The notes under the pieces: model-generated | Database searches by the model: none | What the model saw: the letters and a program-made list of their open reading frames with translations, nothing else | Told to the model about the DNA's origin: nothing | Position numbers and translations under genes: made by a program | In this document: positions 10,146-21,041 of the stretch, piece by piece | Numbering within the stretch: position 1 is the stretch's first letter | Layout of the letters: each line of letters begins with the position of its first letter | From: Neocallimastix lanati (nom. inval.) | Taxonomy: Eukaryota; Neocallimastigomycota; Neocallimastigomycetes; Neocallimastigales; Neocallimastigaceae | Length of the DNA: 52,500 nucleotides | Direction of reading: 5' to 3' | Assembly: GCA_016946835.1 (NCBI GenBank) | Contig: JACVTC010000065.1 | Coordinates: 1-52,500, forward strand

Positions 10146-13100
10146 ACATAATAATAATAATAATAATAATAATAATTCATATAATGCTAGTGCAACTTCA
10201 AATAATGATGTAATAAATAATGGATATCCTTATAATGATAATTCACATAATTATGATATAAACAATAATTATTTAAATAAGAATAATAAAATAAATTATA
10301 CAAACAGTTTATTTGATGATAATCATACAAGTATTGATAATATTTATTCCAATAATAATAATAATAACTTAAATAATATAGAATATCTTAGTAAGAATAC
10401 TAGTAACGGTTATAAATTAAATAATAGTAATCATAACAACATCTATGAAAACGACACTATTAATAAACAAGTTAACAATGATGTTAATATAAATAATACT
10501 TATAAAAATAATAATGATGATCAAAGTAACAATGAAATTGATTTAAATAGAATTTCTATAAATGATAATGAAAAGAAAATTAATAATGAACCTAATTCAA
10601 ATAATATTTATAATAATTTTGATAATTACCATAATGAGGAAATTATCGCTGTTGCCCAAAAGAAAGGTAAAAATAATTCAATAAAAATCTCCCCATATAC
10701 CAAAGAAATAAAGAAAAAGCTTATAGATAATCCAGTTCCAATTATTACCAATGCTATGAAGAAAAATACTATTATGAAAAGAAAATTAAACGTTAATAAA
10801 TTAGCAACTACAGGAACACCTGATATGATAATAGATGAGGGAGGAACGAATGTCAAACTATCAACAGAAAAAGAAGAAGGTAAAGAATTTAAAGAAAATA
10901 AAGATCATAAAAATGTTACTTTCAATGAATCTATTGAAATTTTTGAGGATTCACAACCACCAACTAATCAAACAATAACTAATAATAATACAAATAAATT
11001 AGAATATTTGGATCTTTCTTATATCAATCAACCAAATATTAGAAATGTAAAAAAAGCGAATAAATTGAATAAAATAAATGAAATACTGAGCAGTAACAAA
11101 GATGATATACCCATCAATGTTAAAAGTTATTCCAAGCCAGAGAAACACATAAAAATGATGGAAGATTTTAATGAATTTAAAATTAAGGACTTTATCAAGG
11201 AAGTAGCATCAACCGAAGTCATAACGAAGTTAGTATATTTGTTAGACCTGTTTCCAAAGTTCAGGTCAGAATTTACAAAAGCATTAAAATTAACCGAAGG
11301 AAAAGAGAAAATAAAGAAAAATTTGAATACATCTTTAATAAATGTAATGACAATCATAAGCCAACATAAAGTGATTAAAGTTAAAGGCACTGTGGATAAG
11401 AAACCAGCTGAAATTTTCTTGGACTCGTGTGCTAGCGTTAATTTGATTACCACTACGGCTTTAAAAAAATTTAAAATTAATAAAAATCCTATTGGGAGAA
11501 TATCCGAAAAAATTTTTCAGGCATATTCCAACAATTCAACTTGTTCAGATATTTATGAACTAAAAATATCTATTGGAAATTACACTTTTATCGATTACTT
11601 TAGGAAAATTGATAAGGATGATATCTTTGATATATTAATAGGTATTGACACACTTAAACGAAATAGATTTGATATAAATTTAGTTAATGATACCTTATAT
11701 CATATTGATGAAAATAATAATCCTGTAGAATTAGCTTCTTTATTTTATGATGTTAGCTTGAGTCCTTCTGAAAGTACAAATAGAATTAATGACAAAGAAA
11801 ATAATATGAATAAGGAGAATAATATAAATAATAATTCTTCTGAAGAGAATGATGAGGATTCTGAAACTAGTTGGAGTGACAATGATAATAATAATGATAA
11901 TAATAATATACTTTTTACATATGCTAAATCAGAGTTACCTAATATTAACATAAATAATTTTAATGTAAAATTACCTTTCTTTAATAGTGTCGACATCGAT
12001 AAAGAAAATAATATCAAAATAAAAACGAATAATAATAAGAATGATGATAAAATTGACAATTATAAAATAAATGATCATAAAATTAATTCTAAAGTTACAA
12101 ACAATATAAATCCCATACTACATTCTAAACTTCCATCAAAAATCGATTCTCATCAAAACGGCAATAACAAATTAAATAGTAATTATAAATTAGTAGATAG
12201 AAATATTGAAAGGAAAGAATATAAGAATAAAACGGTTGATATTACAACACAATTGATTCCATCTCTTTTATTAATAACTAATGAAGTACTACATAATGAA
12301 AACGAGGTTTGTACAGACGACACAATATCTAAACTGGAAATGATTCACTCTATTGTAAAAAAATTACCAGAAAATTTGAAAGCTGATGTAGAAAAATTAT
12401 TTTTAAATTATATTAGTGTTCTTGCACTGAAAACTGACGATTTGGGTTCGTCAAAGCTATATCCTCATAGAATTAATTTAATACCAGGAACAACACCTAT
12501 TAAACAGAGGGCCTACCGTATTTCAAAAGTGCAAGCTGATGCACTTAAAAAGGAACTAATTAAACTTATAAATAATAATTTAATTGTCCCTTCTAGTTCT
12601 CCTTGGTCTTCTCCTGTAGTACTGGTACCGAAAAAGAATGGTCAAGTGAGAATGTGTGTTGACTACAGGAAGATTAATAATTGTACATTAAAGGACGCTT
12701 ATGCACTTCCTTTAATAGATGATATACTTTACTATGTTAGCGGTGATATTTCTATTTTGTCTACTATTGATCTCTTCTCAGGGTACCATCAGATTCCTAT
12801 GCATTCTGATGATAAAGATATCACTTGCTTTACGACCATTTATGGAAACTTTAATTTTGAAGTTATGCTTTTTGGACTATGCAACGCTCCCGCTACTTTT
12901 CAAAGGGAGATGAACAGAATATTTTTTGATTTAATCGGAGTATGTGTTTTTATTTACATAGATGACTTAGTTATTTATTCTCCTTCATTAAATCAACACA
13001 TCAAAGACCTAGAAAAAGTATTCCTCATTCTTGCTAATAATGGATTAAAAGTGAATTTTGAAAAATGTGATTTCTTTAAAGAAGAAGTTGAGCTCCTTGG

Positions 13101-14325
13101 TCATACTCTTTCTACTAAGGGTATTAAACCTATGAATTCTAAAATAAAAGTTATTGCTAATTGGTTACCTCCTTCTAATTTAAAACAGTTACGTTCTTTC
13201 TTAGGGGCAATTGGATATTACCGGAAATTCATTAGCCATTTTGCCCAAACTGCTAAACCTTTATATGATTTAACAAAAAAGAATGTTCCTTTTGTTTGGT
13301 CTACCGAATCTAATAATGCATTTGAATTTTTAAAAATTCGTCTTATTAATGCACCTATATTGTCACCTCCAAATTTTGATAAACCATTTATTGTTCGTTC
13401 AGATGCATCTAAATCAGGAATTGGCGGGGTACTACTTCAGTTAGACGATGACAACATTGAGAAGCCATTATATTATGAAAGTAGGACACTTTCCAATTCT
13501 GAAATCAATTATAGCATTACAGAACTTGAGGGGCTTGCCGCATTTTACTGTGTCATGAAATTTAAACCTTTTCTCACTGGTAATAGTTTTGAGACAATTC
13601 TTTATACCGATCATAAGCCTTTAGTTTACATATTTAAAAATAAAGAACCTTCTTCAGCAAGGCATGTCAAATGGATAACTGAGTTCAGTATTTTAAAAGT
13701 TAAAGTGTTATATGAAGAGGGGAGGAGGAATGTAGTTGCTGATGCACTATCTAGATTATATTCTAACAATGAAAAATATATAATCAAAAATATGAAAAAT
13801 GATGATAAACATATAAAAAATAAAAATAAAAGAAATAATATAAAAAATAATAATAAAGATGTATTCAACCAAGTTATAAATAATGAAATTCAAAATTGTG
13901 AAATTAAAAATAATGAAGAAATTAGAAATAAGAAAAATACTAAAATTAATAAAATAAAAGAGTTAGTGGATGAAATTAAGATCAATAGTAATAATGAAAA
14001 TTACAAAATGGAATATGAGGAAATTAAAAATAATGTAAATAACATTAATAAGTTTAATAATAAATTACATAATAATAATAGTGAAAATAATGGAGTGGAA
14101 AATAAATTGAATGTGAATTATATGGTATTTCAAACTGAAGAAAATAATAAACATAGTTTTAATAATAAAGATAATAATAATAATAATATTAATCATGTTA
14201 ATACCAATAATAATGATATTGATGATAGTACTGAAATACTAAATGATTTCTATAAAAAAATAATAAACCAGAAATTTGTATTAATTGATGGAGTACAGTA
14301 TTATAAAGATAATAATGAATTATGA
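10072..14325 (+). CDS. pol: Pol of element 2: protease, RT, RNase H
   Basis: 1417 residues from the first Met, but the frame is open from 9943 and is probably entered by frameshifting rather than started at this Met. Residues 1-190 are asparagine-rich spacer. The retropepsin-like protease has its active site near D451, in the form DSCAS where DSGAS or DTGA is usual. RT spans about 815-1060 with YIDD at 962-965. RNase H has D1111 (SDASKSG) and YTDHKPL near 1180. The last 200 residues are another Asn/Lys-rich spacer. The frame ends at a single TGA, and the integrase continues beyond it in the same frame. The spacers grow from AAT repeats and do not disturb the domains. Confidence 0.93.
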
Positions 14326-14415
14326 AAAGTAATATTTAATGATAATGAAAAATGGGAACTTATTAGTAAAGCTCATTGTTTAGGACATGAAGGTAACTTT
14401 AAAACCTACCATCGT

Positions 14416-15418
14416 TTGAAAAGGAACTATTATTGGATAGGAATGAATAAGGATATCAGATTATTTATTAAATCTTGTCATGTATGTCAATTATGTAAAC
14501 CACAACCACCGAATGTATTTACAGAAGATTTAGCTACACCCCCAGGTTTACCTTTTACTCGGGTAGGATTGGATTTAGTTGAACCCTTATACGAATCTTT
14601 CAGAGGTAATAAATATATAATAGTACTTGTAGATTATTTAACAAAATGGGTGGAAGCTGAAGCATTAGCCAAAACAGAATCAGAAGATGTCATTAGATTT
14701 TTAAATAATATATTTTCAAGACACGGGATTCCAGAGATACTAATTACTGATAATGGCCCGCAATTCATATCTGATAAAACAAAAGCTTTCCTAGATTTAA
14801 ATGATGTCTATGTACATTATATTAGTACTTATCATCCTGCTTCCAACGGAGAAGTAGAAAATAGGAATAGAGAAATAGTCAAATATATTAGAATTCTTAA
14901 AAGCCAATTTAAAGAATTAAGTAAACAAAATCAAGAATGGGATGATATTTTACCTAGTGCACTTTGGGCTTTAAGAACAACAAAAAATGAAGTTACTAAA
15001 TTTAGTAGTTTCGAATTACTCTATGGTAGGAAAGACTTACAACCATTTGAATTAGCAATTAATATTGACAAAAGATTTCCTGAAGAATCAGAAGAAGAAT
15101 ATTTTGTTCGAAAATTTATTAATCACCATAATTGGATTTCTGAAGCAATCAAAAATATTGAAACTGCAAATGAATTATTGAAAGATAGGAGAAGACAGAT
15201 TAAAAGATTAAGAAGTGAATTCAAACCAGGAGACCTAGTTTTAGTTAGAAATTTCAATCGAAGGAAACTAGACCCTTATTATATCGGACCATTAAAAATA
15301 GTTAAACAGCAATTTAATACTGTCACAGTATGTGATCCTTATACGAACGAAATTGCAGAGAGAAACATTCATCTAAAAAATGTAATTCCATATATTAGTA
15401 ATTTCCTAAATTATAATC

Positions 15419-15423
<5 letters not shown>
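14416..15423 (+). CDS. pol: integrase of element 2 (same frame as pol, after an in-frame UGA)
   Basis: 335 residues from the first Met. The frame is really open from 14326, directly after the TGA at 14323-14325. The upstream residues matter: the two His of the HHCC zinc module lie at 14374 and 14386, before this Met, and its Cys pair is C21 and C24. The catalytic core has D53, D112 and E148, with D-35-E spacing. No chromodomain follows; the protein ends shortly after a basic C-terminal region. Either the TGA is a recent nonsense mutation that kills the element, or integrase is made by UGA readthrough. Nothing else in the frame is broken. Confidence 0.9.

Positions 15424-15460
<37 letters not shown>
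15422..15460 (+). repeat. 39-base A-run after the integrase stop
   Basis: Starts within the TAA stop codon of the integrase frame. More A-rich and (AT)n sequence follows to about 15530. Confidence 0.9.
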
Positions 15461-15462
<2 letters not shown>

Positions 15463-15581
15463 ATGATATATATAAAAAATATAAAAAAAAAAAAAATATA
15501 AAAAAAAAATATATATATATATATATATAAAATATCATAAAATATATAATAGTATTATTAGTTTAATAAATATTTTAATAT

Positions 15582-15612
15582 GCTTATAGACTTCAAGGGA
15601 CGAAGTCTAAGC
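15582..15612 (+). other. hairpin just upstream of the polypurine tract
   Basis: GCTT-(AT)-AGACTTC pairs with GAAGTCTAAGC: 11 base pairs, a 2-base bulge and a 7-base loop AAGGGAC. It lies 15 bases before the LTR. Possible roles are 3'-end structure or packaging, but neither is shown. Confidence 0.6.
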
Positions 15613-15613
15613 T

Positions 15614-15627
15614 AAGTGGGGGCATCT
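15614..15627 (+). promoter_or_regulatory. polypurine tract of element 2
   Basis: AAGTGGGGGCATCT precedes the TGATGAATG LTR start. Only AAGTGGGGG is purine-like, so the primer probably ends a few bases short of the LTR. Confidence 0.6.
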
Positions 15628-16233
15628 TGATGAATGTCCAGTAGAAATAATATAAAATAATAGAAAAATTATTTAGAAAAATTATTAATATAAATATTTA
15701 TTAAAAATTAATTTTATATAATGAATCTTAAAATATATTATTAAAGATAATTTATTATTATTAATAATTATTAAAATATTAAATTAAATAATAATATTAA
15801 AAATATTAAAAGAATTGTTGATTATATAGTAAAATTAGTTATATTAATTATAACGGAGATTGAATGTTTAATTAAATTGATGTTAATATTAAAATAATTT
15901 TTAAATAATGTTAAACAATATGAATTAATAGTTATAAGTAAAAAGTTATGAATATTTATATTTATTAATTAATTTTAGTGTTTCGATAAATAAAATTTAT
16001 AAAATTAGTAAAAATATAATTATGAAAATAATTTATAAATAAATATTTTCTTTTTTTTAATGAATAATAATAAAACATGTATTTTTTTTTATGATAAAAT
16101 ATAATAAATAAAATAATAAAAGATAAATAAATAAAAAGTAAATATAATTATTGTAATATAATATTCTTGGAGTAATTCCTTTTTGCACAAACGCCCAACT
16201 AACATATACGGTATTTAATAAAATATCGTATCA
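15628..16233 (+). repeat. 3' LTR of element 2 (606 bp)
   Basis: Starts TGATGAATGTCC and ends AATATCGTATCA. It matches the reconstructed 5' LTR in length and almost every base, and it carries the empty TTAGA site of the nested insertion near 15673-15677. TTCT follows at 16234-16237. Confidence 0.93.
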
Positions 16234-16404
16234 TTCTTGGTAAAGAATGAATTAATAACCTTTATTTTATTATTAATAATTCTTTACTAAATTGTACTTT
16301 CCTATATTCTTGATAACCTAAACTTAATAATAAAATTTAATTTATTTTAATATAAATTAATTTTAACTTGTAAATAATGTAAATAAATTTTAATTAATTA
16401 CTTT

Positions 16405-16591
16405 TGTTAAGAGTCATGAATTTGTGGTTTATAATTATGTCAATTTTATTAATATATTTTATGATAAAGAGTTAACAAATATTAAATTATATTAATTTAC
16501 ATGCTTTTATATTAACATATTGTGGCTTATACATTACATTACATACATTACATTTTAATACATTTAAACTCATATTTCACATATTCTAACA
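16405..16591 (-). repeat. LTR (3' LTR in element orientation)
   Basis: 187 bp, near-identical to 17482-17668. It has TGTTA...TAACA ends and is adjacent to the polypurine tract. Confidence 0.92.
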
Positions 16592-16979
16592 TTCCCCCCT
16601 AAACCAAGTTATTCTACTAAATGAATAATTTTGGTTTATAGGTGAATATGTACATAGCAATACATAACAATAATACTTTGTGAAATTTATATCATTATTC
16701 TAAATTTTAATTAACTATTAAATTTCTATTTCATATTATATCATTAATTGAATTTTATATATATACTTTATGTATATTATTTGCTAATTAAAAAATCTTA
16801 GATATTTATATTATTACCCATTGTACGTTTTTGTGGTTAAAACGCCTAAAACCTTTATAATTTGGGTATTTTTAATATTAAAAATTATTTAAATATGGAT
16901 TGGACACCTATCTGGGTTTACACCATCCTATTATATTATATTAAGGCAACCTCGTTGGGATTCACGCCAAATTAATAAT

Positions 16980-17052
16980 GACAACACATGGTTTACCTCT
17001 TTGGTTTTACGTACTCTTGACAACTCATGGATTAACTCTTTGGTTTTTACGT
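16980..17052 (+). repeat. imperfect tandem duplication inside the copia-type element
   Basis: Two copies, about 33 and 34 bp, of GACAAC...CATGG...CTCTTTGG...TTACGT at 16980-17012 and 17019-17052. They are among the few GC-containing stretches of the interior. Confidence 0.7.
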
Positions 17053-17465
17053 CATTTTATTTATTTTAATTAGTTAAAAATTTTATTTTCTTTAATAAAA
17101 TAGTTTGTAATATTCAAAAATAATTTATAATAATCAATTAATGCTTATGATAATTTCATTTATTAAGAGTCTCAAAATAATATGTTCATTTAATATATTT
17201 CACGTTTCTTTTTTTTTTCTTTAAGCGTGTTAACTTCATGTAGGGGAATTTCTTGTATTAAGTTATTAGATATTTACGCGTTTTCAGAATTTTTGAAATT
17301 TAGTGATCTAAATTTCAATCTTGATCAATTTTGATTTAAATTCCAAAAAATTGACATAATGGCAATCTTTATCATAATATTCTTCTTTTAACTTCTTTAT
17401 GTCCTTCTTGACATAATATTGTTTCAGCCAAAAAATTCTTTTGCTAAGAATCTTTTTAAGAGTCA

Positions 17466-17481
17466 GATGAGACTCTTAATC
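17466..17481 (-). promoter_or_regulatory. half-tRNA primer binding site, tRNA-Lys(CUU) type
   Basis: The plus strand reads GATGAGACTCTTAATC directly beside the LTR. This matches the anticodon arm of eukaryotic tRNA-Lys(CUU) (stem, CTCTTAA loop, start of the 3' stem). On the element's strand it is therefore complementary to a tRNA 5' half ending near nucleotide 40, as Drosophila copia does with initiator tRNA-Met. Confidence 0.7.
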
Positions 17482-17668
17482 TGTTAAGAGTCATGAATTT
17501 GTGGTTTATAATTATGTCAATTTTATTAATATATTTTATGATAAAGAGTTAACAAATATTTAATTATATTAATTTACATGCTTTTATATTAACACATTGT
17601 GGCTTATATATTACATTACATACATTACATTTTAATACATTTAAACTCATATTTCACATATTCTAACA
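17482..17668 (-). repeat. LTR (5' LTR in element orientation)
   Basis: 187 bp. It is flanked on the left by the primer site and on the right by the ACTTT target duplication. Confidence 0.92.
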
Positions 17669-18394
17669 ACTTTATTGTTATATTATTAAATATATGTATA
17701 TTAAAATACAATTGTAAATATTAAAATTATACTTTTAAGATACTAAATTATTAAAACTATTAATTAAATATTATTATAAAAATTATTATAAAATTATTAA
17801 AATTATTAATTAAATATTATTCTAAAAATTTATTTATTATAACTATTAAATATTATTATAAAATTATTAAGATTATTAATTAAATTTATTATTAAAAATT
17901 ATTATTAAAAATTTTTACTTATTATAAAAATTATTATTTAAATATTATCAAATTTATTAATTAAATATTATAAAATTTTATTTTATTTTGAAAATAATTA
18001 CAAGTATTATTTAAAATAATTAAAGATTATTAAATTTATTATATTAATCTTTAAAAACAATTTATTTAACTTAAAAATATCAAAGAAAATAGTAAAAACT
18101 ATTTTCTATATATTTATTTTATAATTATTTTTAATTAAATTATATTTGAATACTATATTATTATATTTATAAAAATTAAAACAAAAATGAATTATTGATA
18201 TAAAATTAATTCAATAATTCTATAAAATTACTTAAATTATAAACAAATAATTATACCTTAAATTCATAAAAAATTATAAATATTGTAAATATTTCTTAAA
18301 AATTAAATATGTGTACTTTAAATAATAAAATTTTATATTAATAAATAATAAATAATTTTTATTAAAAAAAAAAAAAAAATTTTTTTTTTTTTTG

Positions 18395-18441
18395 TTAAAA
18401 TCAAAGCAGGGTAATACCCGTCCCCCCCTGCTTGATTTTAA
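18395..18441. other. GC-rich hairpin between homopolymer runs
   Basis: TTAAAATCAAAGCAGGG pairs with CCCTGCTTGATTTTAA (16 pairs, one bulge), with a loop containing the small palindrome GGGTAATACCC. It follows an A16/T15 run. The left arm, with TG in front, shares TGTYAAAATCAAAG with the LTR start at 29321. Confidence 0.75.
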
Positions 18442-19165
18442 ATCAATAAGAATCAACCCCGAGTCTACCATTCTCTATACGTGACCACTATAAAAATGGT
18501 ATTTAGGTAGATTCTTTAGGTTAAAGAAATACTTAAATATTATTGGTCAATAATAATTTTATAATAATATATATAATTTTAGAATAATAATTATTAAACA
18601 GAGAATTCTTTTATTTATAAGTTTATACTTATGATAAATTAATTCACATAAATAGCTATTTTTATATTTTATTTTAGTATAGTTAAAAAGAGATATTATA
18701 TATATTTGAGATAATTAATTATAATATTTATATAAGAGAGTAATAATAATTAATGTAATAATTAATAATTAATAATAAATAAAGAGAACATTAAAAAGAT
18801 ATATTTATTACTTTATTTTGTATTATTGTATGTGTTATTTCTATTTAATATTAGAATATATTATTTTGTCATAATTCCTTATTGTCATTGCCCAAAAATA
18901 AATATTAATTTAGATACATAAATAAAATATCGTATCATTTTGATAAATAACAAAATTAATAAATCTTGAAAATTTATTATACATAAAATCAATGTCACGA
19001 ATACTAGTTGGATTTGAAGTTAAAATTCACTATTAGATCAATTGAAATTTAATTTAGTTATTGACAAAAAATTATTTTAATTCGATTTTAATTATAAAAA
19101 TAAATATTAGAAACATTAAAGAATTAGAAACCAAAGGGTTTGGACTTATTTATTAAAGATAGGGA

Positions 19166-19507
19166 GAGTTGCATTTCCCCAAATTGCATTTCGCCAAGTG
19201 GCGTAGTATTAAAACGTTGCATTTCGCCAAGTTGCATTTCGACAAGTAGAGTATTGATATAAATAAATGAATAAATAAATAAATATTAATTCAAAATATA
19301 TTTTTTTTTAAAATTGTTTTTATGCAATATTAATAATATTTAATTTTATTTATTGATTTATTTGTTTATTTAATAATTTTCAATTTGGCGAAATGCAACT
19401 TGACGAATTGCAATTTGGCGAAATGCCACATTTTTTTAATACGCCACATGCTTTCAAAAAAATTGGCGAAATGCAATCTGGCGAAATGCAATTTGGCGAA
19501 ATGCCCC
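19166..19507. mobile_element. fold-back repeat with GCATTTCGCC subrepeats
   Basis: The left flank carries four TTGCATTTCGCC-like units (19166-19245). The right flank carries five inverted copies, GGCGAAATGCAA-like (19385-19505), around an AT core with TAAATAAATAAA. The ends form a long imperfect inverted repeat (GCATTTC-CCAAATTGCATTTCGCC). It has no ORF and no clear target duplication. It is a non-autonomous fold-back or MITE-like unit, possibly related to the adjacent MULE. Confidence 0.7.
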
Positions 19508-19825
19508 GCACCCAAATAAAATATCTTTAACGCTATTAAAACACCTAACCTTATTATAGAGCTTTTTATTTTTTTTTATTTCATAATATATTATATGGGG
19601 AGAGGTCCAAAACGCCAATTTTTTCACGTGATATATCAAATTTTGAGGCTTTTTAAATTAATAGTTATATGATACTATTTTGTTGTATTATTAATTTGTA
19701 ATTTTTTTCTTAAAATTTATTAAGTGAATAGTTAAATAAATTATAATGGTTAGATAAAAATAAATATTTTTTTACAAAAAAAAAAAAATAAAATAAAATA
19801 TTCAAACAATTAAAAGGTTTATTTT

Positions 19826-20150
19826 AAAAAAAAAAATATTAATAAAATACTTTAACAATTATATAGATTTATTTATTTAAAAAAAATATTAATAAAATAT
19901 TTTAACAATTATATAGATTTATTTATTTAAAAAAAATATTAATAAAATACTTTAACTATTATATAGATTTATTTATTTAAAAAAATATTAATAAAATACT
20001 TTAACAATTATATATATTTATTTAAAAAAAAATATTAATAAAATACTTTAACAATTATATAGATTTATTTATTTAAAAAAAAATATTAATAAAATACTTT
20101 AACAATTATATAGATTTATTTATTTAAAAAAAAATTAATAAAATATTTAA
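19826..20150 (+). repeat. tandem repeat of about 50 bp, 6-7 copies
   Basis: Units read A-run, ATATTAATAAAATACTTTAA, then CAATTATATAGATTTATT. Copies vary mainly in A-run length. It lies 3' of the transposase. Confidence 0.85.
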
Positions 20151-20500
20151 ACAATTATTAATAAAATTAATTATAAACATTAATAATAAAATATAAAAAT
20201 ATAAAAATATATTATTGATATTAATAATAAAGTATAAAAATATAGGATTATTTATTTTAAAAAAAATATTAATAAAATATTTAAACAATTATTAATAAAA
20301 TTAATTATAATAATAAAATTATAGAATATTTATTTAAACTACATAAATTTTATCAAGTATATAAACATTTTAACTTTTTAATAATTATAAATTTTTTAAT
20401 TAATAAATTTAATTATAAGTTTTTGTATGAAAGAATTTTAATGATTTTTTCTTTTGGAAATTCCTCTGTCATTTCATAATTATTTATTATTAAATAATAT

Positions 20501-21040
20501 TTATAAAATATTATTTAAATTAGTTAAACATTCAAACCACAATTTAGAAAGATCACTTCTATTATATTTTATATTAATTAACTTGGCTTCTTTATTTTTG
20601 TATTTTTCAATTAAGATATTAATTTCATCAGTTTTTGTTTTTATTTTTTTTTTTTTCATTCTCCAAATTCCTTTTATTTTCATTTGGTAATCATAATATG
20701 ATAAATGTTCGTGTTCTTTTAATTTATTTATTAATTCATAAAAATTTGGTTTCATTGGAAATAGTTTATTTAAAGAATTATTGAGTGATTCTGAAGCATT
20801 ATTGGTTATATGTTCAATATTATTATAATAATTCCAACTTTTCATATCGTAACCAATTAAATATGTTTCATAAAAATATTCTAAAAATTTTAAAAATTGA
20901 CAAGAATTTTTTTCAATGGATTTAGTTTTAATTAATGAAAAAATATCCATTATGTATTCAGGGTTGATAAATGGTAAGTTTGAAATTCCTTTGTAATAAT
21001 TAAATATTTTTTCATCATCGTTCACTTCATTACGGCACAA
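20501..21040 (-). CDS. MULE transposase, C-terminal part after a frameshift
   Basis: 179 residues in the -1 frame relative to the N-terminal ORF. It contains the probable third catalytic residue, E84, in NASESLNNSLNK, the block where MULE transposases carry the Glu of their DDE triad. A Lys-rich tail follows (residues 130-150). The Met at the start is internal; homology continues upstream through the shifted A-run into the other ORF. Together the two ORFs give a protein of about 480 residues, at the short end for MULEs, with no SWIM zinc finger visible after the catalytic region. Confidence 0.8.
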   Translation of the reverse strand: MCRNEVNDDEKIFNYYKGISNLPFINPEYIMDIFSLIKTKSIEKNSCQFLKFLEYFYETYLIGYDMKSWNYYNNIEHITNNASESLNNSLNKLFPMKPNFYELINKLKEHEHLSYYDYQMKIKGIWRMKKKKIKTKTDEINILIEKYKNKEAKLINIKYNRSDLSKLWFECLTNLNNIL

Positions 21041-21041
21041 T

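Larger units (their letters stand above)
5314..16233 (+). mobile_element. near-complete Ty3/gypsy element 2 with both LTRs
   Basis: Order: 5' LTR (interrupted), PBS, long leader, gag, -1 frameshift signal, protease-RT-RNase H, in-frame UGA, integrase, A-run, hairpin, polypurine tract, 3' LTR. Removing the nested insertion (1811 bp) and one TTAGA duplication leaves a 606-bp 5' LTR, exactly the length of the 3' LTR. I could find only about three base differences by eye, so the insertion is young. TTCT flanks both ends (5310-5313 and 16234-16237). Unlike element 1 it has no chromodomain after the integrase. Confidence 0.93.
16405..17668 (-). mobile_element. non-autonomous Ty1/copia-type element, 1264 bp
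   Basis: Two 187-bp direct repeats (16405-16591 and 17482-17668) begin TGTTAAGAG and end TTCTAACA, and they differ at only a few positions. Target duplications ACTTT lie at 16400-16404 and 17669-17673. A polypurine tract (minus strand AGGGGGGAA, at 16592-16600) and a primer site next to the right LTR show minus-strand orientation. The 890-bp interior has many stops and no recognisable domain, so it would need proteins in trans. Class is inferred from the half-tRNA primer, the TGTTA...TAACA ends and the 5-bp duplication. Confidence 0.88.
16238..18937 (+). repeat. probable further LTR, split by a copia-type insertion
   Basis: Begins TGGTAAAGAATG right after TTCT and ends AATATCGTATCA, the same end as element 2's LTRs. 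Minus the nested element and one ACTTT it is about 1.43 kb. Its first 120 bases loosely resemble the start of the 4287 solo LTR (ACTAAAT, TTTCCTAT and AATAATAAAAT blocks). It is followed by TTT rather than TTCT, so the fourth unit of the chain is less certain. No coding sequence is seen. Confidence 0.5.

Noticed and set aside
18274-18471. 65-residue minus-strand ORF starting MVDSGLIL
   Set aside because: It reads through the hairpin and an A/T homopolymer. No domain and no coding-type composition after residue 25.
19454-19639. 61-residue ORF with AFRQI repeats
   Set aside because: The repeat is the translated GGCGAAATGC motif of the fold-back element.
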